A stretch of 44,622 nt of DNA from Porphyromonas sp. (GCA_030532365.1 JAUNLH010000011.1:1-44622); one strand, 5' to 3'. Positions 1-9,300 are shown, counted from the first letter of the stretch. A program made the numbers and translations. The notes: generated by a model not told the origin, from the letters alone.

Positions 1-27
1 AACTTAGATTTTTTAAGTTCGGAGGTC
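1..27. repeat. Palindromic 23-nt-period array, copy A (edge of window)
   Basis: Only the end of an array is inside the window. Bases 1-5 (AACTT) are the right half of a core palindrome. The terminal unit AAGTTCGGAGG follows at 15-25, after a T-run. The same end structure occurs at 36493-36513, and in reverse orientation at 26109-26130 and 44588-44609. It lies upstream of the transglutaminase-like gene. Confidence 0.75.
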
Positions 28-130
28 GGATTTCACTTCGTTAAGACCTCGCTCTGGAAGGCATGACTATCGGGGGACGTTTCTCCAAACTTCAAAGAGC
101 GGAGAGATGCTAGATCTCTGTAGAAAATAG

Positions 131-138
131 TATCTTTG
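131..138 (+). promoter_or_regulatory. Bacteroidota-type -7 element (TATCTTTG)
   Basis: TATCTTTG matches the phylum consensus TAnnTTTG and lies about 50 nt upstream of the transglutaminase-like gene. No TTG is visible about 20 nt further upstream, so only the -7 box supports it. Confidence 0.45.
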
Positions 139-186
139 AAAATATTCAAGAGTACGACTGCTTACACATGAGAAATAGAATGTATT

Positions 187-2856
187 ATGACTAAATCATC
201 CTTTTGGTTCGTCCTTTTAGCGCTATCCTTTTCACTTGTGACCACGGGTTGCATATCCAACAACAATGGTCAGGCAAATCTCTTTCCATACGATGTGAAG
301 ACCCTGGCACAGAAAGACTTGGATCAGAAGCTACAGGATCTAGGCATCGAAGTATCTCCACTGGAGGAGTTGGACAAAGCCAGTGTGACTGACGAGGAGA
401 TGGCAGCACTTACCTTTTTGTACGCCTACTCCAATACCTCCGACCTGCTCGATCATACACCGGAGTTTTATCTCGAGAACGTCCGTGCTTCACTCAAAGC
501 ACGTCAAGAGCTACCGTGGGGGAAAAGCATACCTGCCGACCAATATAGGCACTTCGTCCTACCCCTGCGTGTGAATAATGAGATCCTAGATGACTTTAGA
601 GTCCAGTATTACGAGGAACTGCGTGACCTCGTACAAGGGATGACGATGGAGGAGGCTGTCTTGGAGCTGAACCACTGGAGTCACCAGCACATCACCTACG
701 AGCCAAGCGATGGTCGTACCTCATCGCCACTTGCTACCCTACGCAATGCGCTGGGACGCTGTGGTGAGCAGAGCACTTTTGTCACTGCTGTACTTCGCAC
801 AGTAGGCATTCCGGCTCGACAAGTCTATACTCCTCGATGGGCTCACACCGATAATAATCATGCGTGGGTAGAGGCATGGGTAGATGGCACATGGCACTAT
901 TTAGGTGCTAGCGAGCCTGCACCGGTACTCGACAATGCCTGGTTTGACGCTCCCGTGCTCCGGGCAATGATGCTACATACTAGGGCATTTGGGAAGTACT
1001 CAGGTCAGGAGGAGTGGCTAGGAGCAGACCCAACTTCGACAGAGCTAAATGTCACCTCCAACTATGTACCCACGGGTCAGGCTCTGGTGAAAGTACTCAC
1101 CAAGGAGGGAGAACCTGCAAAGGGAGTAACCGTTACCTTCCGTATCTACAACTATGCTGAGCTCTACCCTGCCGTCACCCGTACTACCAACCGTCTTGGT
1201 GAGGCATCCGTAGAGTTAGGGCTCGGTGATGTGATGGTAGTGGCAGGCGACGCACCAGACAATATGGCGATTGGTCAGCTAAGCATCAAGGAGGGTGGCA
1301 GTAAGATGGAGCTGACCCTCGGTAGTTATGGCGACATGCCTGAGGAGCAACACTTTACCATTGTGCCACCTGTGGAGCGAACACCTAATAAGGAGATCAC
1401 ACCTGTGCAAGAGGAGGAGTGCAACCTTCGTATGGCTGAGAACAATGCCATTCGCACTGCATATACAGCTACATTCCCCACTACAGAGCAAGCAGCAGAG
1501 CTGGCAAAAGAGCTCCAGCTCAGTGATGGATTGCAAAAAGTGCTGATAGAGCTCTTCCCAAAGAGCAGAGGCTATCACAAGGAGATAAGGTCTTTTCTAC
1601 TCGATGCAAAGGAGCAAGGAAAGGCTGAGAATGCGGTACGTATCTTAGCGACCCTGAGAGAGAAAGACCTACACGATGTGGATCTCAGGGTGTTACAACA
1701 AGCACTTGCTAGAGACCTAACTTCCGAGGAGTGGCAAGACCCCAATATCATCTCTCCTCGCGTGATGCTCGAGCATCTCTATCCTTGTGAGCCAGAGCTC
1801 GAAGTGGCTCTCACTCAGATCCTACCAGAGGATGACACCCAGTCACTCTCCAGGCAAGAGAGGGCTACGCGGATAGCTCAGTACCTAGAAGGTTTCCACC
1901 TCGATGACACCTACAACCCTCGCAGTATCGCGCTCAATCCTGCTACAGTGCTTAAGTATCGCATGGGAGATCACAGGAGCCTGACAGTAGCACTCGTAAG
2001 ACTGCTGCGTACAGCCCGCATCCCAGCCTATTTTGATGCCACCAACGGGGTCGTTGTCTTCAAGGACGAGCAAGGGAGAGATCAGATCTTGCCTTTCCTA
2101 AAAGAGACCAAAGAGGAGGTCATCTCGGCTGACTGTGAGCTTCGACTTAAGTATGAGCCGTCTGGATACCTCAAGACACCAAAGTATGAGTCCAACTTCA
2201 CCGTAGGCTACGTATCGGAGGGCGGACAGCTGATGACCTATGGCTTCGAGTACAACCTTCCATACAACGAGGTAAGTGGCACTAAACTTCTATACGACAA
2301 GAACTATATCTCTGCTGGCAACAGACTGGCTGATGGCACAGTGTTGCTCAGCATGAAGAAGATCAAGTGTGGCTCTGAGGCGGCTCTGACCTTCGACCAA
2401 GACAGCAAGAAGCTGAGTGTCATCGGAGAGCTTGATGCAGAGGCGCTTTACTTTGACCTCAACAACGAGGTCGAGAAGTCGATACTCAGCACTACCGGTC
2501 GTGGATATTACATCCTAGTTCTTGGGCGTCCGCACCACGAGCCTACGGATCATATCCTAAGAGATATGCAGATGTTAGTTACGTCTGACAATCAACTGCC
2601 GGTGCCCACACTGGTACTGATGCAAAACGGAGCTACAGCTCCGGCAGAGCTGATAGGGCTTTTGCCACAAGCCACATGGGGTAGAGATACACAAGGAATC
2701 GAAGGTAAGATCATCGCTGGTTGCGAACTTTCAGCAAGACCAGATATGCCATTGGTCGTCGTGGCAGACACCTTTAACCGCGTGATCTTCATATCTCAGG
2801 GCTACACAATAGGCATAGGAGAGAAGCTCGCAGCCGTTATAGAGCAGATTAAGTAA
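187..2856 (+). CDS. Transglutaminase-like lipoprotein with a degenerate second transglutaminase-like module
   Basis: This is an 889-residue exported lipoprotein, with a hydrophobic leader and a lipobox ending TTGC at Cys22. A transglutaminase-like (papain-fold) domain covers about residues 140-260. The core GRCGEQS gives Cys192, NNHAW gives His225, and the third position appears to be Glu243 in GASEP. A Pro/Gly-rich Ig-like segment follows (about 285-370). Around residues 590-640 a second stretch, beginning GDHRSLTVALVRLLR, resembles the first core but lacks the Cys. The last 120 residues look thioredoxin-like, without an obvious CxxC. The family probably cleaves or crosslinks peptides or acts as a peptidase, but the substrate is unknown. 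rpoN begins 3 nt after the stop, so the two are probably co-transcribed. Confidence 0.8.
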   Translation: MTKSSFWFVLLALSFSLVTTGCISNNNGQANLFPYDVKTLAQKDLDQKLQDLGIEVSPLEELDKASVTDEEMAALTFLYAYSNTSDLLDHTPEFYLENVRASLKARQELPWGKSIPADQYRHFVLPLRVNNEILDDFRVQYYEELRDLVQGMTMEEAVLELNHWSHQHITYEPSDGRTSSPLATLRNALGRCGEQSTFVTAVLRTVGIPARQVYTPRWAHTDNNHAWVEAWVDGTWHYLGASEPAPVLDNAWFDAPVLRAMMLHTRAFGKYSGQEEWLGADPTSTELNVTSNYVPTGQALVKVLTKEGEPAKGVTVTFRIYNYAELYPAVTRTTNRLGEASVELGLGDVMVVAGDAPDNMAIGQLSIKEGGSKMELTLGSYGDMPEEQHFTIVPPVERTPNKEITPVQEEECNLRMAENNAIRTAYTATFPTTEQAAELAKELQLSDGLQKVLIELFPKSRGYHKEIRSFLLDAKEQGKAENAVRILATLREKDLHDVDLRVLQQALARDLTSEEWQDPNIISPRVMLEHLYPCEPELEVALTQILPEDDTQSLSRQERATRIAQYLEGFHLDDTYNPRSIALNPATVLKYRMGDHRSLTVALVRLLRTARIPAYFDATNGVVVFKDEQGRDQILPFLKETKEEVISADCELRLKYEPSGYLKTPKYESNFTVGYVSEGGQLMTYGFEYNLPYNEVSGTKLLYDKNYISAGNRLADGTVLLSMKKIKCGSEAALTFDQDSKKLSVIGELDAEALYFDLNNEVEKSILSTTGRGYYILVLGRPHHEPTDHILRDMQMLVTSDNQLPVPTLVLMQNGATAPAELIGLLPQATWGRDTQGIEGKIIAGCELSARPDMPLVVVADTFNRVIFISQGYTIGIGEKLAAVIEQIK

Positions 2857-2859
2857 GGG

Positions 2860-4323
2860 ATGTCAGAGAGAGGCGACATAGGACATAGCGGTAGGCTTAA
2901 ACAAAGGCTCGGGCAACGACTCTCTGCACAACAGATCCAACTAATGCAGATGGTAGAGCTGCCCTACGGGGACTTCGCTCAGCGCATCAAGCAGGAGCTA
3001 GAGCAAAATCCGGCGCTAGAAGAGGGATCCGATGATGACCCTCAGGCTGATGAGATACCCGAAGAGCCGACTGAGAAACTTACAGAAGGAGAGCTCGAGA
3101 TGGGCGATTATGCCGATATCGATGATGTACCTGACAATGTCCTACGTCGCTACTGGGCAGACAAGACACCCGGAGTTGAGATCCCTTTTTCTGAGGAGCA
3201 AACCCTGCAAGAGCACCTACGTGAGCAAGTCTTACTTACCAACTTGGATAAGACGCAACAGCAGATCGCTCTTTTCGTCATTGGTAGTCTCGACGAAGAT
3301 GGATACTTGAGAGTTCCATCTGAGAGCCTAGTCGATGACCTCTACATCTTCCAGGGGATCACAGTAAGTTCTAAGGAGCTGGAAGTTGTCATAAAGGCTA
3401 TTCAGACCTTAGACCCAGTGGGAGTAGCAGCGCGATCACTCTCGGAGAGCCTCTTCTTGCAACTGGAGCGAAAAAAAGAGACACCTGCGGTACAGCTAGC
3501 TATGAGGCTGGTAAAGAACCACTTCGATGCTTTTGCGAAAAAACAGTTCAACCAGCTCATCGAAGCGACCGGAGCTACTGAGGAAGAGCTACGCGATGCT
3601 ACGCAGCTGATAGGCTCACTCAACCCCTCTCCAGGATTGGACTACAGCACCAAGTTGGAGGATACTTTCATGACCATCATTCCGGACTTTAGGGTCACAG
3701 AGGTGGATGGAGAGCTTGAAGTAACCCTATATACGGCAGGAATCCCTGAGGTGCGAGTCAGTCGAGGGTTCGAGAAGAGCATGAGCGAATATACAGGTGA
3801 CCTACGCACCCTACCCACCGACGAGCGCGCTACAGGTCGTTTTGTGAAAGAAAAGATAGGAGAGGCGCGCTGGTTTGTAGAGATGATCCGCCAGCGCAAT
3901 AACACACTCATCGAGACCATGATAGCGATAGTAGACTTCCAGAGAGACTACTTCCTCACTGGAGACATCCGCTATCTACGCCCGATGATACTCAAGGACA
4001 TCGCCGACCGAGTAGGCTATGACATCAGCACGATCTCCAGAGTCACCTCTACCAAGTACGTACAGACCGACTTCGGCACCTTCTCTCTGAAGCACTTCTT
4101 CTCCGAAGGCACGATACGCGAAGATGGGGAGGAGGTCTCTACAAGACACGTAAGAGAGCTACTCCAAGAGCTAGTCCGAAGCGAAGACAAGTCCGCACCA
4201 CTCTCAGACGATGCTCTGAGTAGCAAGCTTAAAGAGATGGGGTACAGCATCGCTCGAAGGACGGTAGCAAAGTACCGCGAACAGCTGAATATCCCTGTTG
4301 CAAGACTCCGAAAAGAATTATAG
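2860..4323 (+). CDS. rpoN: RNA polymerase sigma-54 factor
   Basis: The 487-residue product is the expected length for sigma-54, which recognises -24/-12 promoters and needs an AAA+ activator to open DNA. The N-terminal activator-interacting region is Gln/Leu-rich (LSAQQIQLMQ, about residues 20-30; ELEQNPALEE, about 46-55). An acidic linker follows, then the core-binding domain, and a C-terminal DNA-binding domain with the RpoN box ARRTVAKYRE at 465-474. It starts 3 nt after the transglutaminase-like gene and has no separate promoter that I can see. No sigma-54 activator is encoded in this window, and I found no convincing -24/-12 site. The assignment is very secure. Confidence 0.97.
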   Translation: MSERGDIGHSGRLKQRLGQRLSAQQIQLMQMVELPYGDFAQRIKQELEQNPALEEGSDDDPQADEIPEEPTEKLTEGELEMGDYADIDDVPDNVLRRYWADKTPGVEIPFSEEQTLQEHLREQVLLTNLDKTQQQIALFVIGSLDEDGYLRVPSESLVDDLYIFQGITVSSKELEVVIKAIQTLDPVGVAARSLSESLFLQLERKKETPAVQLAMRLVKNHFDAFAKKQFNQLIEATGATEEELRDATQLIGSLNPSPGLDYSTKLEDTFMTIIPDFRVTEVDGELEVTLYTAGIPEVRVSRGFEKSMSEYTGDLRTLPTDERATGRFVKEKIGEARWFVEMIRQRNNTLIETMIAIVDFQRDYFLTGDIRYLRPMILKDIADRVGYDISTISRVTSTKYVQTDFGTFSLKHFFSEGTIREDGEEVSTRHVRELLQELVRSEDKSAPLSDDALSSKLKEMGYSIARRTVAKYREQLNIPVARLRKEL

Positions 4324-4328
4324 ATTTG
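4298..4328 (+). promoter_or_regulatory. Promoter of gcvH-purE, overlapping the end of rpoN
   Basis: TTG at 4298-4300 and TAGATTTG at 4321-4328 are separated by 20 nt, a full match to the Bacteroidota -33/-7 layout. The -7 box begins at the first base of the rpoN stop codon (TAG). It would give a leader of about 40-45 nt before the gcvH ATG at 4376. Confidence 0.7.
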
Positions 4329-4375
4329 CATTGGCAAGACATAATTATATACACCAACTTAAAGACACTAGTTTT

Positions 4376-4756
4376 ATGAATTTCCCAGAAAACCTTAAGT
4401 ACACCAAAGATCACGAGTGGCTACTCATCGAAGGCGACAACGCGACCATCGGCATCACCGACTTCGCACAGAGCGAGCTTGGAGATATCGTATATGTAGA
4501 CGTAGACACTGAGGGCGAGGAGGTGACAGGTGGCGAGCCATTTGGTTCGATCGAGGCTGTCAAGACCGTTTCTGACCTCATCACCCCCGTAGACATCGAG
4601 GTACTAGAGCTCAACGAAGCACTAGACGACGAGCCAGAGCTAGTCAATAGCGACCCATACGGCGAGGGCTGGATTATCAAGGCAAGACTCATCGACGCAG
4701 CAGACACAGCCGAGCTTCTGACCGCAGAGGAGTATAGAAAACTGATCCAGAAGTAA
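4376..4756 (+). CDS. gcvH: Glycine cleavage system H protein
   Basis: GcvH is a 126-residue lipoyl carrier that shuttles the aminomethyl group of glycine between the P, T and L proteins of the glycine cleavage system. The sequence begins MNFPENLKYTKDHEW, typical of the family. The lipoyl-lysine motif SIEAVKTVSDL puts the modified Lys at residue 63. An earlier in-frame ATG at 4298 would add 26 residues, but it lies inside rpoN and upstream of the promoter, so ATG 4376 is preferred. The P, T and L proteins are not in this window. purE follows after 17 nt, so the two are likely co-transcribed although their pathways differ. Confidence 0.95.
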   Translation: MNFPENLKYTKDHEWLLIEGDNATIGITDFAQSELGDIVYVDVDTEGEEVTGGEPFGSIEAVKTVSDLITPVDIEVLELNEALDDEPELVNSDPYGEGWIIKARLIDAADTAELLTAEEYRKLIQK

Positions 4757-4773
4757 GAGACAGACGAGTAACG

Positions 4774-5286
4774 ATGCACACTCCACAAGTCAGCGTCATC
4801 ATGGGTAGCACCAGTGATCTACCCGTGATGACAAAAGCACTCGACCTACTAGAGGAGATGCAAGTCCCCTTTGAGGTACACGCTTTATCCGCCCACCGCA
4901 CTCCCGAGGAGGTGGCGAAGTACGCCACAGAAGCAGCAGGAAGAGGCATAAAGGTGATCATTGCTGCCGCAGGCATGGCAGCCCACCTCTGCGGAGTTAT
5001 CGCCTCGATGACCACACTACCTGTCATCGGTGTACCCATCAAAGCCACTCTAGATGGCATGGATGCACTACTTGCAATTGTACAGATGCCACCGGGCATC
5101 CCTGTAGCCACAGTCGGCATCAATGCTTCGCTCAATGCTGCACTCCTAGCTGTACAGATGCTAAGCATCTCTGACCCACAACTGGCAGAACGGCATGCTC
5201 AGTACAAGGAGGATCTAAAGACCAAAATCAAGAAAGCAAACGAAGAGCTATCAAAGATTGACAACTACAAGTACAAGACCAACTAG
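4774..5286 (+). CDS. purE: N5-carboxyaminoimidazole ribonucleotide mutase (PurE)
   Basis: PurE moves the carboxyl group of N5-CAIR to give 4-carboxy-AIR in de novo purine synthesis. The 170-residue length is normal for a class I enzyme. Family motifs are clear: VSVIMGSTSDLPVM (residues 6-19), SAHRTPEE (39-46) and AAGMAAHLCGVIAS in the middle. It follows gcvH by 17 nt in the same direction. The C-terminal tail is Lys-rich. The N5-CAIR synthetase partner (purK) is not nearby. Confidence 0.95.
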   Translation: MHTPQVSVIMGSTSDLPVMTKALDLLEEMQVPFEVHALSAHRTPEEVAKYATEAAGRGIKVIIAAAGMAAHLCGVIASMTTLPVIGVPIKATLDGMDALLAIVQMPPGIPVATVGINASLNAALLAVQMLSISDPQLAERHAQYKEDLKTKIKKANEELSKIDNYKYKTN

Positions 5287-5317
5287 CCACCCTACCAAAG
5301 TGAGCTAGACCTATATA

Positions 5318-5355
5318 CTAATGCACTCTTCGAACTATATCGGGGAGTGCATTAG
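5318..5355 (+). terminator. Hairpin after purE
   Basis: A perfect 11-bp stem pairs CTAATGCACTC (5318-5328) with GAGTGCATTAG (5345-5355). It lies 32 nt after the purE stop and is followed by AT-rich sequence rather than a clean T-run. It probably ends the gcvH-purE transcript. Confidence 0.6.
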
Positions 5356-5374
5356 TATCATTAAAATTTTATTG

Positions 5375-5382
5375 TACATTTG
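5375..5382 (+). promoter_or_regulatory. -7 element (TACATTTG) for the small lipoprotein
   Basis: TACATTTG fits TAnnTTTG about 100 nt upstream of the ATG at 5479. A weak -33 (TTAG at 5352-5355) sits 19-20 nt before it, inside the purE hairpin. The remaining leader holds no gene. Confidence 0.45.
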
Positions 5383-5478
5383 CAACAGGTTAACAATAAC
5401 TAGTGAAGCATGCTCAAGCCTACCGGCACCGCTTCCAAAATAACAAAGAGGTGGGGAAATAAATAGAAACAATAAGAC

Positions 5479-5688
5479 ATGAAGAAGAGAGTATTTCTAG
5501 TTGCAGCATTATTCATTGGCGCACTATCACTTAGCTCATGCGAGAGCTGCGGAAGAGAGAAGACTACCCAGGAGAAGGTACAAGAGGCTGCCGAGGCAGT
5601 AGGAGAGGACATCAAGGACGGTGTCGAGGAAGCTGCCGAAGAGATCGAGGACGCAGCTGACGATCTTAAAAAAGAAATAGAGAAATAA
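5479..5688 (+). CDS. Small acidic lipoprotein of unknown function
   Basis: The 69-residue product has a lipoprotein leader (MKKR, hydrophobic core, lipobox LSSC with Cys21). The mature part is about 48 residues and consists almost wholly of Glu, Ala, Lys and Asp, in a pattern such as EKVQEAAEAVGEDIKDG that favours one long amphipathic helix. I do not recognise a named family. It is followed by tRNA-Lys and stands alone between a hairpin and the tRNA promoter. Small lipoproteins of this type are often envelope-stress or spacer proteins, but nothing here shows that. Confidence 0.75.
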   Translation: MKKRVFLVAALFIGALSLSSCESCGREKTTQEKVQEAAEAVGEDIKDGVEEAAEEIEDAADDLKKEIEK

Positions 5689-5758
5689 CCTACTCGCTGA
5701 CACTCAAAGAGTAAGCTCTCGATTAGAGACTTTACTAGGTCAGTTGGATAAAAAATGG

Positions 5759-5766
5759 TATCTTTG
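5759..5766 (+). promoter_or_regulatory. -7 element (TATCTTTG) of tRNA-Lys
   Basis: TATCTTTG lies 41 nt before the mature tRNA. A perfect 8-bp hairpin in the leader (GCAATATC at 5771-5778 with GATATTGC at 5784-5791) sits between box and tRNA. The nearest TTG (5744-5746) is only 12 nt away, so the -33 is unclear. Confidence 0.5.
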
Positions 5767-5807
5767 CAGAGCAATATCCAAAAGATATTGCTATCTGTAA
5801 GGAATGG

Positions 5808-5880
5808 GATCCGCTAGCTCAGCAGGTAGAGCACATCCCTTTTAAGGATGGGGTCTTGGGTTCGAACCCCAAGCGGATCA
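5808..5880 (+). tRNA. tRNA-Lys(UUU)
   Basis: A complete 73-nt cloverleaf. The acceptor stem pairs GATCCGC (5808-5814) with GCGGATC (5873-5879), with discriminator A5880 and no encoded CCA. The D stem is GCTC/GAGC. The anticodon stem CATCC/GGATG encloses CTTTTAA, giving anticodon UUU, and the T arm holds TTCGAAC. Its last 15 bases belong to the 27-bp direct repeat that also ends the integrated element at 11245, so the present 3' end was probably supplied by the element. Confidence 0.97.
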
Positions 5881-5892
5881 CACGCAAAGCCC
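5866..5892 (+). repeat. attL, left 27-bp direct repeat
   Basis: Identical over 27 nt to 11219-11245. It contains the tRNA acceptor strand (AAGCGGATCA) and continues 12 nt into flanking DNA, ending AAAGCCC. Those last bases are also the start of the terminator stem at 5886-5928. Confidence 0.85.
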
Positions 5893-5928
5893 GCTTATAG
5901 TCGATTTAATTGGCTATGAGCGGGCTTT
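5886..5928 (+). terminator. Terminator behind tRNA-Lys, carried by the element
   Basis: AAAGCCCGCTTATAG (5886-5900) pairs with CTATGAGCGGGCTTT (5914-5928): 15 bp with one G-T pair and a 13-nt loop, ending TTTCT. Only the first seven bases lie in the att repeat; the rest is element DNA. The right att copy (to 11245) is not followed by a matching arm, so the stem exists only on the element side. Confidence 0.75.
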
Positions 5929-5980
5929 CTCATGCTATTTGATTTCCCATATCGGTTATAATTGGCTGGATATAGGTCAA

Positions 5981-6011
5981 TTTGCCCCACTTTTTGACCC
6001 CCTGGGGCAAA
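5981..6011. repeat. Inverted repeat TTTGCCCC/GGGGCAAA
   Basis: TTTGCCCC (5981-5988) and GGGGCAAA (6004-6011) form an 8-bp stem with a 15-nt loop, and a third TGCCCC follows at about 6014. It lies downstream of the minus-strand fragment ending at 6118 and could be its terminator or an operator. No coding signal is visible between 5929 and 6117. Confidence 0.4.
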
Positions 6012-6117
6012 TCTGCCCCACCCCTCGGCATTTGGAGAATTAACGAGCATAAAAACAGCTCCCCACCACTTACATACGTAGATGTTGGAGTATTAAAGCT
6101 TGTTCTGTGCGATTAGC

Positions 6118-6360
6118 TCAATCTTCTTCCTCGAAGTCAGCAAATTCCGCGTGGGTGTCGGGATCAGCCAGCAAGATAACACTTGGGTTCGTTAGCTCAC
6201 TTAGTCGCTTGCGTAATGGGTTGTCCACATTGGTATTGTTAACATCTATAGCTATCGCCTGTGCTCTCGGCATGATGATTTTTACAAGCTCGATGTAAAA
6301 TTTGACGAACTCCCTATCCTCAAGCCCCTCTAGCTTTTCGACAAAGTGAGGGTAGGTGTC
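6118..6360 (-). pseudogene. C-terminal fragment of a phage-type protein (perhaps terminase small subunit)
   Basis: The minus strand reads an open C-terminal segment of about 80 codons ending at TGA (6118-6120). It includes YPHFVEKLEGLEDREFVKFY and then IELVKIIMPRAQAIAIDVNN. The pattern 'EDREFVKFYIELVKIIMPRA' resembles the helical segment (D/ER-VKFY--LLKYVMPR-) found in Bacteroidota phage small-terminase-like proteins; this is from memory, not a search. It has no start: upstream, from about 6360, the DNA belongs to the oppositely oriented polyvalent gene. The boundary therefore looks like a deletion or rearrangement junction inside the old element. Confidence 0.5.
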
Positions 6361-9300
6361 TGTCAGGTAGCTAGAGATGCAGGCATTAGAGCTGATGGTA
6401 TTGTAGAGCTATTAAAGTCTACATCTCTGTTCGAAGGTATGAATGCTATGTATCCTCTTAATACCACCATACTAGCACTTACTATACGAGATGGTGGTAA
6501 TCAGCTAAACACCAATCTTAAGGGATTTGTCAGTGCACAGAATGAGTATCTGAAGAACATGTACTCTAATGATATGTTCTCTAATGAAGCGCCTACTAAA
6601 AATGACGGGTTCCAAGCTAATAAGTTCAAGTCAGAGGCGTTCCAGAAGCTAAAGGAAGCTAATACTGAAAAAACGAATCAGGTCGTTCAGCTTGCAGAGC
6701 ATAGAGCAGATCAACTAGGGTATGACCCAAACATTAACTCCGAAGAAGCTAATAATACTAATAGAGAGATTAGGCTTAGAGCTAGTAATAGGCTAAAAGC
6801 TGAAGTTACTAATGAACTGCGTAAGCTTGCTAATAAGTACGGTGTGAACATAAACATTCACGAAGACACGTCTACTATCAATCCTGATGCCGACACAAAA
6901 GCTATTGAAGCAATAGAAGCAGGAGCTGAGGTCAAGGGCTGGATGAATCCTCGTACAGGAGAGGTAAATATATATCTGCCATACACTGAAAGTATCAGTG
7001 ATGCTGTGAAGACCTACCTTCATGAAGTAATAGGACATAAGGGCGTAAGGGAAGTGGTAGGTCAAGAAAACCTCAATGGGTTCCTTGAGAGTGTCTACGA
7101 ACTGATGAGTGAGGAGGAGAGAGCAGAGGTAGATAGATATGGAAATAAATATGAAGGAGTTGAGGAGTTTATAGCAGAGCTTGCAGAAAACGGTAACTTC
7201 GATACAGACCAAAGAGCACGGACGCTATGGGATAAGATTGTCGAGCTACTAGCGAAGGTGTTTACTAGCTTAGAAAGCAAGCTAGATCCTCAGAGCGCTA
7301 CTAAACTAGCTAATAGAGTGCTTATTGAAAGTGCTAGGATGTTAGAGAGTAGAGCTAACACAGAAGAGAGTAACAGCAAAGATGAAGCCCGATTTAGGCT
7401 TGGTCAGGAACGTGAGCTTAATGATATCAAGGAGCGTGCAGTAGCTAATGGCACGTTTATGAAAGCACCTAATGGTAAGGCTACAAATCTAAGCGAAAGG
7501 CAGTGGCTACAAGTGCGCACTAAAGCCTTTAAGGAATGGTTTGGCGACTGGGAGAAAGTAGCAAGGATAGAGAAGCTTAGGAATAGCGAAGACCCCATCA
7601 TTACAGGAGATGAGATAAAACCTGACGATGATATTAAGGTATACAAGAAAAATGCTTTAGAGTATGGTAAGAAGATAAGAGATTTTTATACGAACAAAGA
7701 TACTGGAGCTAAGATAGCTCTTACAAAGAGTGGTATTCAAGAAGTACTTAATCACGACTATAAGGACAAAGAGCAACTTCAGAGTATTGCGGCTATTCCA
7801 CAGATTATAGAAAAGTCTATATACATTGATACGTGGGATAATGAAGATAAGTCGAAAAATCCAGATGTGAAGTCATACCACTACTACATAAGTGGTCTAA
7901 AAATAGGGGATGTAGATTATACTGCAAGAATGGTTATTGCAGAACGCAACAACGGCGATCAGTACTACGACCACAAGCTAAGTAGTATAGAAAAAAAGAA
8001 GCTTCTTGACTCACTTTCCTTGATAACAACTCAAGGGTTTAGTCAAGAAGCTGAAAATGAAGCTCCCCTATCACACGTCAAAGATACAAAACTCCTCTCA
8101 ATTCTCAAAACCGACGCTTCAAAAGTAGTGGATGAGAATGGAGAGCCGATGGTGGTGTACCATGGAACGCAAAACTACGACTTTAATACATTCAATGGTG
8201 CATCTTTCTTTACTGATGATTATATGAACGCTGACGGATATGCGTCTGGCGAAAGGATAGTACATAGTTACTTGTCTATTAAAGAACCTCTAATCATAAA
8301 TGCCGAAGGCAACAAATGGGATGATATTCAGAGTGAATACGGAAACAGCACACAGAAAGTAGTATCTAATCTCATCAATCAAAATATTTACGATGGTGTT
8401 GTATTTAATGAAATAAATGATAGTTGGACAGACGATAGTGATGGAGAAGTATCTAATGTATACGTTGCTTTCTCTCCCAACCAAATAAAGAGTGCCACGG
8501 ATAATGTAGGCACGTTTGATAGTACCAATGATGATATTCGCTTTAGGAATGGGGATAGGACACTGGTTGGTGTGCATAACATTTCTGAGGAGAAGCTAAG
8601 GAAAGCTATTGCACTCGGTGGATTAGCCAACCCAAGTCTCGCTGTCGTCGATAGTGATGTGCGTGCTCACAAAGGCTATGGCGAAATATCATTGATAGCA
8701 CCATACTCTCTAATTGACCTCGATACTGGAGAAAACGCAGGAACATGGTCTGCTGACGCTTGGACACCTAATTATCCAGAGGTTAAGAGGGAGATGAGTA
8801 ACGGAGACGAATCATATCTCAAAGCCTTAGATAAATTATTTCATGAACAAGAAGATGTTGAGCTTAAAGAGAAGGTAAATCAAGCGTGGAATAGATATAT
8901 AAATGGTAGTCCTTCAAGAGAATTAGCCTACTGGTATCTAAAAGACACCAAGAGACCTTTCAAAGAGGCTGTTTATGATAGTGGTATATCAGATGATGTA
9001 AAAAGAAAATATAAGGACTTAGACTTAGACAATAGAAGTCTAAGTGATATGTCAGACATAGAACACAAAAAAGCAATAGAGCTTATCGCTGAGAAAAAGG
9101 GAAAGGATTTAGAATTCACTCAGAGATACATAAATTCATATCGAGACATGCTCGAGAAACTAATTTCGGATCCAAATTATGAACAAAGAATAGGCTCATA
9201 TAAAAAAGAGATAGACGAAATAAATAAATACGGTATTTCGAATAATCTCCTTAGTAATGTAATAAAAGAGATTTCTCAAGCCATAGAAAAGGATGGAAAG

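Noticed and set aside
6107..6298. 63-codon plus-strand open frame
   Set aside because: It is antisense to the minus-strand fragment ending at 6118, which has far more protein-like sequence.
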